Made by a program: the position numbers and the translations under genes
The notes under the pieces: generated by a model
What the model saw: only the letters and a program-made list of their open reading frames with translations
Database searches by the model: none
What the model was told of the DNA's origin: nothing
Shown: piece by piece, positions 1-7,343 of the stretch
Layout of the letters: the number at the start of each line of letters is the position of its first letter
How positions within the stretch are numbered: the first letter of the stretch is position 1
Source: Salpingoeca rosetta
Lineage: Eukaryota; Opisthokonta; Choanoflagellata; Craspedida; Salpingoecidae
Direction: 5' to 3'
Length of the DNA stretch: 18,488 nucleotides
Assembly (NCBI RefSeq): GCF_000188695.1
Contig: NW_004754911.1
Location: 35,713-54,200, forward strand

Positions 1-2
1 TT

Positions 3-29
3 GGTGTTGTGGTGCAGTGGATAGGGCTC
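3..29 (+). other. tRNA-like 5' fragment with an A-box
   Basis: Positions 10-20 (TGGTGCAGTGG) fit the RNA polymerase III A-box consensus TRGYNNARNGG at every position. The bases before and after resemble the acceptor strand and D-arm of a eukaryotic tRNA. The similarity stops at about position 29, where an A/T-rich run (about 30-57) begins instead of an anticodon arm. No B-box (GGTTCGANNCC) follows within 120 nt. This is therefore at most a tRNA fragment or a tRNA-derived repeat remnant cut by the window edge. A chance match cannot be excluded. Confidence 0.2.
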
Positions 30-196
30 GTAAATAAAAAAAATTATAAAAATAATTCCCCAGTCCGTCACGCGTCCGTTCCTACAGTAGTCTGTAGATA
101 ACACAAGATTCGTCCAATACAAACAAACCACTCAGGGCACCTGCTCATCATCGTACAATTAAAAAATCTAAATTAGAACACAATGTCAAAAAAGAT

Positions 197-280
197 CTAG
201 ATCTTGACGCCTGCGCGTATCTCTTCAATGATTCTCCACCGCTCACTTCCTTCCTCGGACATAGCAATTACATAAGCACC
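197..280 (-). CDS. Possible 3'-terminal exon, unidentified
   Basis: On the minus strand a 27-codon open stretch ends in TAG (199-197) and includes an internal ATG at 262. Its translation reads ...AMSEEGSERWRIIEEIRAG and ends VKI. The mixed, non-repetitive composition is unlike the low-complexity DNA around it. An AG at 282-281 could be the splice acceptor, but the tract before it is G-rich rather than pyrimidine-rich, which weakens the model. No family is recognised. It would be the last exon of a gene entering from the right, overlapping the 5' flank of the FANCD2-like locus. The length is short enough for chance. Confidence 0.25.
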   Translation of the reverse strand, partial: GAYVIAMSEEGSERWRIIEEIRAGVKI

Positions 281-357
281 CTCCCCCACCCATCTACCCT
301 CCCCCCCCCCCCAACACACACACCACGACCACCCTCATCCACACCCTTGCTGTGCAG

Positions 358-2649
358 TGTGGCGCCGGCACGCCTGCGCGAGATCTGCGACCACGTGTTG
401 CGCCAGCTTGGATCGTAAAGTACAGAGTGCTTCCCAATCGTCATCAACTTTCTCATGCAGCAAGGTGGTGGCGGTACTGTTGAGGGCGGCGAGGAGTGGG
501 AGATGATGCCAGAGTGTGTGACAGTGTATGACGGTGATCTCACATGTGCCTGCCTGCACGTGTGGCTGTGGCTTGTTCTCTCACAGCCGCTCCCTCACAT
601 GCCTTCGCACACACTCACACACATGCACGTTGATGTTCAGCGGATGGAATGGATGATGTGAATGCGCTGACAGCGAACATGCAACACCAACAACAAGGCG
701 ACGATCACCATGTGCTTGTCTGTGGTGGCTGCCATCAAGAACGGGCTGGCATTTGATGCGCGCATTGCAAAGGCGTGGCTGCGGCCAACTCAAGACGACC
801 ACGGCCCAAGCCGATCACCGCCCTCGATCTGCTTGTGCTGTTGCTGCTTTACCAAGCACCAGAACGCCCACCGGCGCGGCGCGGAGACCACCGTGATCAA
901 GCTTGCAAGCACGGGCCGGCTCATCGCCGCCATGGCCGCTGCCACGTTTGCCAGACACACGCGCGCGTTCTTGATGTGCTTCAAGTCGATTGTGCAAATG
1001 GCGGACATCCTGAGCCAGCGGCAGGGGGCCGCGTGCCGCGACCTCGCCTTAACGGCCGGAGGTGGTCGGGGCGCTGGTGGCGCACATTGGCACGGGGCAG
1101 GCACAGGAGGTGGACGCAGCCATGCCTGTGCTGCTACTGTCGCTGGCCACAGACCACCCGAAGCTGCTGCACCCGTTCGCGTGCTCATGCTGAACGGCAT
1201 CCTGGACTGCCTGAGCAACCTGCACTTCATCCACATCTGGCAGCTCTTCCGTGTCCTGACCACGCTCACGTTTGACCGCCAGCGCATCCCCGCCGCAGGC
1301 CTCATCGATGACGAGAACGAGGATGGTGTGTGAGATTGAGTGAGTGAGAGTGTGTGTGTGTGTGTGTGTGTGTGAACTTGTGCGATGGGGAAGGTGTGTT
1401 GGATAACATAATGTCCTTCCATGCAGAATGTCTCTCACCCTTCACTCCACCACCAACACCGCCACCACCACCATTCCTTCTCCATTGCACCCCGTGTACG
1501 GCAGCTGTCTCAACCGAACGAAGAGCTGAAACGCAGCGGCACCATCGCTGCTACCACCGTCACCCGCACCTGGCTCACTCTCACCAACGACACAGACACC
1601 TCCATCGGCCGTGCGTTCGTGCGTGCGTGCGTTTGCGCCCTTGTTTGCGCCCTTGTTTGCGGTTCACCTGAGTCCCCCGTGTGTACCTGTCGTGCTCCTC
1701 ATACATCACTCACCCGTCTCCTCGCCTGTCCAACAGGCAACCATCTCTCCTCGCTGTTGCAGACATTGCAGCTCATCTATGTCGACAAGTGCAAACAGCT
1801 GACATGCTCCGTTGCCACAACGCCTCCACATCCACGCCCAGCCACTGCCCATCCATCATCGTGGTGTCGTTTCCTCCCCCGCTCCCCAGCACCAACAGCC
1901 ATCAAGAGCAAGCACATCTATCGGGATGCGTGAACGGGGATGGCGGACTCACCATCGACCCACCGCCGCCACGGCCGCTTGGCTTCAGGTCGCTCGCCGA
2001 CCCCGACGTACCCGTGTGTTGGCCGCCGAGACCCCCAAGCGCACGTTACAGCACGACAACACCGTCAACACGATTGTGGTTTGCGCGGACGGACGGGTGT
2101 GCCCCACACGCGGGAGACGTGCTCTAACTTCTCGCCTGAGTACACGCGCGCGCGCGAGGTGGACAAGGACACGCACATGGTCGTCAGCGAGAAGACGCTG
2201 CAGGCGCCGTTCGAGACGAAGCTGAAGCTGCCGGGGATTGCCGCCGTGTTCGCGGGCATGATGCGCTGCAAGACCGATGTGGAGACAGGGCTGCGGGAGC
2301 ACGCTGCCGGGACGCGGACGTCTTCTTGTTCCTGATGTCGCTGCAGCCCTTTGTATGGTGGAACCTGTCGCTGGGGACGGACAACCTGAACCCGGAGGAG
2401 GAGACGGTGGAGGAGGTGCAGCACGAGAGTTGGGCGCATCCCCGATTGGCGTGGGCCTGCAGCGACGACGTGTTGTTCCGCACGGTCGTGGACGGACAGC
2501 GAGGACAGGCTGGCGACTCAGACATCCAACGAGGCTGCTGGACGCGTGGGAGCTTGGTGTCTCGCACGCTGCCGATACTGCCGCACTCTAACGTGCTGGA
2601 GCTGATGCACCAGGCGGGCGTTGTGGGCGTGGACGCGAGGGTGAAATAG
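358..2649 (+). pseudogene. FANCD2: FANCD2-like gene, broken by a stop and frame changes
   Basis: FANCD2 is the helical-repeat DNA clamp of the Fanconi anaemia crosslink-repair pathway, activated by monoubiquitination together with FANCI. Recognisable pieces lie in the right order on one strand. They are REICDHVLRQLGS and ECFPIVINFLMQQ (371-463), VVAAIKNGLAFDARIAKAW (722-778), a helix ending DLLVLLLLYQ (811-855), a stretch with FLMCFKSIVQMADILSQ (about 900-1020), PEVVGALVAHI...EVDAAMPVLLLSLA (1056-1151), VLMLNGILDCLSN...LFRVLTTLTF (1181-1275), and DTHMVVSEKTLQAPFETKL followed by PGIAAVFAGMM (2168-2260). These match the central region of animal FANCD2 as I remember it. Damage: TAA at 416-418 in frame, reading-frame changes near 780-805, 870-900, 1040-1056, 1181 and 2290-2310. 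A likely intron runs from the GT at 1326 to about 2130-2160, but its acceptor is unresolved. Homology after about 2310 is weak. The N- and C-terminal parts of FANCD2 are absent. Either a pseudogene or a real gene with indel errors in the assembly. Confidence 0.65.
1350..1374 (+). repeat. (TG)n microsatellite
   Basis: About twelve TG units begin some 25 nt after the probable splice donor at 1326 of the FANCD2-like locus. The sequence from 1375 to about 2130 is probably intronic. It includes proline/threonine-like open frames (for example 1421-1933) that match nothing I recognise. Confidence 0.85.
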
Positions 2650-2744
2650 GACCTGCTTGCTTGCCAGTGTTTGGTTGACGTGTGGCGTGGTAGGTTGTAT
2701 TGCTGCTTGTCAGCCGGTTGGATCGCGTGAAGAGTTTACTATAG

Positions 2745-2860
2745 TGTCACACAAGCAACGTCAAACAAGGCAAGGCAATCGGCAAGCAAGTAAACGCAAG
2801 CAAAGTAAGGCAAGCACGTGGAGGAAAGAGCAGGAGCAAACGAGCAAAGAGACCAACCAG
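2745..2860 (+). repeat. GCAA/CAAG-rich degenerate repeat between convergent genes
   Basis: The spacer between the end of the FANCD2-like locus and the stop of the TIR/TPR/PH gene is rich in short GCAAG and GCAAA units, as in the stretch around 2765-2815. The same CAAG motif recurs at 13545-13560 and 17465-17490. It has no visible coding content and no perfect AATAAA on either strand. Confidence 0.5.
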
Positions 2861-2896
2861 CAAGCACACACACACACACACGCACAGAGCACACAG

Positions 2897-4739
2897 TCAA
2901 GTGGTGGCGTTGATGCGACTGTTGATGGCGGTGCACCAGTCAGCGAGCGAGGTGTCAGAGCGCGCGTGCAAGCGGAAGGCGAAGGTCCGGCCGGGAACAG
3001 CAACGTGTAACTCTTCGCCACCATGGGCGAGCTCAGCTGACAGCACGCTGGACAGGGGGATGCGTCGCTTGGCCGTGCCTGAAGCGGACTTGCCGTACGC
3101 GAGGTGGCCGTCGTCGTCAAGCTTGCACCAGCACGGGCGAAAGGCGGCCCTCCGTCGCCCACGCTTCCGCAACCAGCCGGCCAGTGGCTCATTTGGGCAC
3201 TTACAAGCGTCCTTGTACAACGCTCTTGCTGGTACAGAGCAGCCACGAGGAGCATCTCGCCCAGTCCATGTCTTCTTGTCTTCACCGTCGCTGCCCGTGT
3301 TTGCTGGGCGTCTTGCCTCAGCGTGAACCTGTGCAACTGCACCGAGAAACCGCATGAGCAAGTTGCGTTGTGGAGCAAACGCCTGGTACACAACAGCAGA
3401 AGAGATGAACCGAAGCAGAAGGTTGCGATGAGCAAGTACGTTTTGCTGCTGAAGTTGAGACTCTGACACGTGTTGCGTGGATGCGTGCTGCCTGTTCACA
3501 GCACCACCGCGAATGCGCCCCAGGTTTCGCTCCGCCTTGCGGGTGTTTGGGTGGTCTGTCCCAAGCGTGGTTGTGAAAACGTCGAGCGCCTGTTGGACAT
3601 AGGCGCATGCCCGCTCCTTTTCGCCGCGCTTGTCGTGCAGCAGGCCGATGTTGAAGTACGTCTGTGCTGTGCTCGGGTGCTTCTCGCCCAACGCTTCCAC
3701 CGTGATGGCGAGGTCCTTCTCGTGGAAGTGGATGGCTCTGTCGTAGTCGCCCTTGCTATGGTAGGCGATGCCGAGGTTGCCGTAGGTATCGGCAGTGCTT
3801 GGGTGCTTCTCGCCCAGCGTCTCCACGTAGATGGCGAGGGCCTTCTCGTACAGCTCGATCGCTCTGTCGTAGTCGCCCTTTCTGTCGTAGGTGTTGCCGA
3901 GGTTGTTGTACGTGTCGGCTGTGCTGGGGTGCTTCTCACCCAGCGTCTCCACCATGATGGCGAGGGCCTTCTCGTAAAACTCAACCGCCTTATCGTATTC
4001 GCCCTTGCTGTCGTAGGCGATGCCGAGGTTGCCGTGCAACCCCGCCACGTTCTCGCCTTTATCCCCCTCAGTTCGCAGGTAAATCGGCAGGGCTGTCTCG
4101 TAGAATGCAATGGCGCCATCGTATTCGCCAAAGTCATCCAGCACCAGCCCAACGTTGAGGCATAACCCCGCGAAGGCAACTGTGCTGTCCTCGCCCCGTG
4201 CCCGCATGGCTTCGACGGCACCCACCGCTTTCTCCAGGCACCATGCGCGCAGCTGGTCTTTCACGGCCTGGTTGACTGCGCTGAAGCCGCCCGCCCACGA
4301 CTGGATCGCCGTGAAGATCATGTGTTTGTCGTGGGGGTTGAAGGCGTCGGCTCGCTCTGCCTGCACGCGCACCAGCGTGTCGGTCACTGCTTTATAGTCA
4401 TCGCGAATGGCGTTTTCGAGCGCCTGTTCTTCGCTGTTGGGTAGTTGGATGGTGACCTCTGTGCCCTCGTTGCTGATGCCACAGAAGATCTCCCACAAAC
4501 ACCACGCGCGTGTCAAGGGAACAGGGTCTCGCCACGGCATGAGCACCAGCAGCACATGGCCAATGTTGGCAATCGACTGCTTGAACGTCGTGCTCCACCT
4601 GGGTGTTGAGAAAGGGAAAGGGGGAGGGGGAAAAGGATGAAGGGAAGAGGAAGACAGGGAGGAAAGGGGAGGGGGTTGCAGTTCTTGTGAGGGAACAGTG
4701 TGCGTGTGTCTGTGTGCGTGTGGCAGTGAAGGGCACGAG

Positions 4740-4801
<62 letters not shown>

Positions 4802-5198
4802 GCACACGCAAAACGCACCATTCTTGTGGGAGGTTGGCCGTGACGTTGGCGTTTTGGTTGTTCATAAAGAGGTCAAACCAGAAGAACACCGGCTGGCCGT
4901 CGTCCTTCCTTGCTTGCTCCTCTGCAAACTCAAGCAAGACGTTGAGCACGTCTGCGACCTTGTACCGCCATGCGTGCGACACGAACACGGTGGCCTTGTT
5001 CACGTGCTCTGGCGACTGCTTGCGCAGCTGCTCGACGTAGGCGCAGTTGTCCTGGCGTGTGCGTGGCACAACCAGCTGCTTGCAGGCATCCTCCGTCGTC
5101 ATTTCAGCGTACGTGTCGGGGAACTCGCGCTTCAGATCACCCAGAAACCGCCGCACAGCTGCCACGGACACGCCGTGCGTCAGTCGCTGGTCAGCCAT
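2897..5198 (-). CDS. TIR-like / kinesin-light-chain TPR / PH domain protein, two exons
   Basis: Exons are 5198-4819 and 4598-2897, with a 220-nt intron (GTGCGT...CCCAG). Splicing rejoins a split Trp codon to give the motif EWWSTTFK and a 693-residue protein. The start ATG at 5198 has a strong context (GCCATGG). Domains: residues 68-170 form a TIR-like alpha/beta domain (VFVSHAWRY, FWFDLF, then RAWCLWEI at 157-164, resembling the TIR SxWCxxE motif whose Glu is catalytic in TIR NADases). Residues 268-490 hold five TPRs of the kinesin-light-chain type, three with near-identical ETLGEKHPSTADTY linkers. Residues 600-690 form a PH domain (GWLRKRG at the start, invariant-type Trp in LADWCTAI near the end). 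No signal peptide or membrane segment is seen, so it is probably cytosolic and recruited to membranes through PH. NAD hydrolysis is an inference from the conserved Glu. The TPRs may sense a partner, as in STAND-type immune proteins. Gene structure is certain; function is not. Confidence 0.9.
3659..4051 (-). repeat. 126-bp tandem repeats encoding TPR units
   Basis: Three 126-bp (42-codon) units sit head to tail inside exon 2 of the TIR/TPR/PH gene. The helix-loop segment GEKHPSTADTY recurs at residues 347, 389 and 431, and the DNA is nearly identical around these points. This points to recent internal duplication or gene conversion. The flanking first and fifth TPRs are more diverged. Confidence 0.85.
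4745..4797 (+). repeat. (CA)n microsatellite inside the TIR/TPR/PH intron
   Basis: About 26 CA units lie in the 220-nt intron, close to its donor. On the transcript strand this reads (UG)n. A purine-rich block at 4605-4675 forms the polypyrimidine tract on the transcript strand before the acceptor at 4600-4599. Confidence 0.95.
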
Positions 5199-5830
5199 GG
5201 CTGTGGCTGTGTGTGTGTGTGTGTATGTGGAGCCTGAGGAGCGGTGTGTGGGGTTGTGGGGTTTGGTTGGAGGTCAACCGCTCAGTGGGCAATCCGTGTG
5301 GCGCGGACGGTGGGCTTGAGGGCTTGAGGGCTTGGTGGCGCGGGGCGAGGTGCCAGGAAGATGAGACGATTGAGGAGATGGTCGAGGTGGGAGAGGAAGA
5401 GGGGAGTGGGTTGGTTGCTTTGGTTTGAGGAGAAAGAGAAGAGTGGCAAGGTTGTGAGGGTGGTTGTAGTGTGCACACACCCAGCCAAGAAAGAAAGAGA
5501 GAGTCAAAGCGCGCGCGCGAGAGAAGGAGAGAGAAAGTGCCAAAGAAAAGAAGAACAGGAGGAGGAAGGGGGGAGGGGGGTGTGGCTTTCGCCTTTTTTT
5601 TTTTTTTTTGTCGGTGGGTGGGAACAACAATAAAGGAGACGAAACACACAGACAGAGAGGAGAGAGTGCCCACCAGCTTTTTTTTTTTTTTTTTTGTTGG
5701 GGGGGGGGATGCTGGTGGAGCACGTAAGGCTGGTCGCTCAGCTTTTCGCTAACCACAAAAGAGCTGCTGAGAGTGAGTGCGAGAAGCTGGTGGTAGCAAC
5801 AACGAACACGCTTCCGGGCCCAAGAAGGTG
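5199..5830 (-). promoter_or_regulatory. Upstream region of the TIR/TPR/PH gene: CT-rich leader and two T-runs
   Basis: No protein-like frame is seen here. On the gene's strand 5360-5580 is strongly CT-rich. Two pure homopolymers follow, T16 at 5594-5609 and T18 at 5678-5695 on the plus strand (A-tracts on the gene's strand), and the second is followed by a G run at 5699-5708. Long dA:dT tracts commonly exclude nucleosomes, so a promoter role is plausible, but no TATA box or initiator can be named with confidence. Confidence 0.35.
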
Positions 5831-6134
5831 TCTTGTGCGTTTTTAACCAACCGCTCACACACACATGCACAGCAACTCAAGGCAGTTGGCAGAAGAAGCA
5901 AAGAAACCGTCAGCCTGAGGCGGCGAGTACGCTTACGCACACCGTGGTCCTGTGGTCACACACAAGGGTGGTGTGGACTGAGAGGAGAGCTGAGGACTTG
6001 AGCCAGAGGGAGAGGCAGCGCTGTCCTGATCATCAAAGGACAACAAAAGCCGATGGATGTGCAGCGTGGTATCTGGTCAACCAGTCTTGGTTTGTTTCGC
6101 TTGTGCTTCTTGTTGTGGTTGTTGTTGAGGTGGT
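5831..6134. other. Spacer without a recognised gene
   Basis: Open frames cross this stretch on both strands, but their translations follow short repeats (for example GTTGTTGTT giving poly-Val) and match nothing known. I see no splice-site pairs or regulatory motifs that stand out. Confidence 0.5.
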
Positions 6135-7091
6135 TCAAGGAAAATGGCCACCAAACACCAACTCACAACAAACCAACAAACAAACAAACCAGCAGACTGC
6201 TGGCACAGCCCGAGCTGTGGCATAGTACCTGCCGCACGTTGGCACTAGGGCAGGGCATCGGCGACAAGGGTCGATGCGTCGCCGAGCAACCAGCTGTGGT
6301 GGGTGTGCGGGATGGCCAGTACAGCCGTGCACATGGAGGCGTTTCTCAGGACGTTCCCGTTTATTGACCAAGCGCACATGGCTCTGCTGAGGGCGCGGCA
6401 GGGAGAACCAATAGGGGAGGAGGAACAGGCCAAGGAGGAAGAAGCAGAAGGCCCAGGGACAAGCAACAGGCAGATGCAATAGACGAGAAGAGTAGGGCAG
6501 AGGTGAAAGGAATGACAATGGGGGAGAAGACAAAGAAGGAGGAGGAGGAGAAGAAGAAGGAGGTGGAGAAGAAGAAGGTGCTGGTGGAGCAGGAGGAGGA
6601 GAAGAAGGGCAGGGGTGGTGCTGGTGGAACGGTGCCCCGGAGGAGCAAGGCCGGACCCCGCGCACCGACATGGGCGAACGCGGATAAGCTGGAGGAAAAG
6701 AAGCAGGCCACCAACAAGGAGAAGAACAACAGCAACGGGTCACGGAGGCCAACAAAAGGGTCGCGTTGACGTCCCTGCACGTGAATGTGGTGAGGTCGTG
6801 CACGTTTGTCGTTGTGGTGGCGTTTTCGAGCACAATGGTGTCTGCTCTGGGCTGCCGCGTTTCGTGCGGTCTGGATGAAGGCTGCCGGGGGTCCGGCATG
6901 CATGGCAATGTCTCAGCCTGCATGCTTGGGTCCGGGGAGTAGTCGCGGCAGACCCCGCCCGCCCTCTTTGCTGAACACCAGCTGCGTGCCTGAGCTGATG
7001 CGATAAGTCTTGCACATGTCGAGGGGGCGCCTTGAGCAAACGGCAGTGTGCCGCACACCATCTGGAACACGGTGGGCCAGGAAGACGCCAT
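6135..7091 (-). CDS. Unidentified minus-strand ORF, possibly a membrane protein
   Basis: A 318-codon frame opens at an ATG with an ideal context (ACCATGG). The first codons (MASSWPTVFQMVCGTLPFAQG) and a later part (TIVLENATTTTNVHDLTTFT) have mixed composition and GC-rich third positions like real genes nearby. Several N-x-T sites, a long Ser/Pro block and a hydrophobic stretch (CPWAFCFFLLGLFLLPYWF) followed by basic residues would suit a type I membrane protein. Warnings: the middle lies opposite a GAA/GAG tract, where stops on this strand are rare for compositional reasons. A neighbouring frame (MCKTYRISSGTQLVFSKEGG, about 6955-7020) looks more coding than the main one there, so a frame error or intron is possible. 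No family is recognised. Confidence 0.25.
   Translation of the reverse strand: MASSWPTVFQMVCGTLPFAQGAPSTCARLIASAQARSWCSAKRAGGVCRDYSPDPSMQAETLPCMPDPRQPSSRPHETRQPRADTIVLENATTTTNVHDLTTFTCRDVNATLLLASVTRCCCSSPCWWPASFPPAYPRSPMSVRGVRPCSSGAPFHQHHPCPSSPPPAPPAPSSSPPPSSSPPPPSLSSPPLSFLSPLPYSSRLLHLPVACPWAFCFFLLGLFLLPYWFSLPRPQQSHVRLVNKRERPEKRLHVHGCTGHPAHPPQLVARRRIDPCRRCPALVPTCGRYYATARAVPAVCWFVCLLVCCELVFGGHFP
6312..6945 (+). other. Competing plus-strand reading: Lys/Glu-rich, three frames
   Basis: From ATG 6312 a 56-codon frame reads MASTAVHMEAFLRTFPFIDQ and onwards to a stop at 6480-6482. A second frame (about 6460-6769) continues with KKEEEEKKK-type charged sequence, and a third (about 6727-6945) holds RVTEANKRVALTSLHVNVV and a hydrophobic run. 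The pieces could be one coiled-coil-like protein broken by two single-base shifts, or the mirror image of the minus-strand ORF at 6135-7091. Only one of the two readings can be mainly correct. I cannot decide which from the sequence alone. Confidence 0.2.
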
Positions 7092-7118
7092 GGTGCAGGT
7101 GGCGTTGGCATGAACCAT

Positions 7119-7129
7119 GCACACACAAA

Positions 7130-7160
<31 letters not shown>

Positions 7161-7162
7161 GC
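7119..7162 (+). repeat. (CA)n joined to (CG)n, alternating purine-pyrimidine tract
   Basis: A CA tract (about 7119-7146) runs directly into eight CG dinucleotides (7147-7162). Long alternating CA/CG is the classic sequence for left-handed Z-DNA. It lies between the ORF starting at 7091 and the terminal exon candidate ending at 7167. Confidence 0.9.
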
Positions 7163-7166
7163 CTCC

Positions 7167-7288
7167 TCAACGCTGTGAAATGTGTGTACACAGACACAAG
7201 ATGGGAGAGAATGCAGGGGATGAGGTTGACAGCGACGCATCATCAACCACACGCCAGCCCCATTTCAACCATCCACACTGACACACAA

Positions 7289-7343
<55 letters not shown>

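Noticed and set aside
2160..2649. Extension of FANCD2 homology to the end of the frame at 2649
   Set aside because: After about 2310 the resemblance to FANCD2 is too weak to claim by eye. The stretch is included in the locus span only because the frame continues.
4698..5237. Long frames through CA/TG repeats giving Thr-His or Cys-Val polymers
   Set aside because: These occur at every microsatellite in the window and are reading-frame artefacts of dinucleotide repeats.
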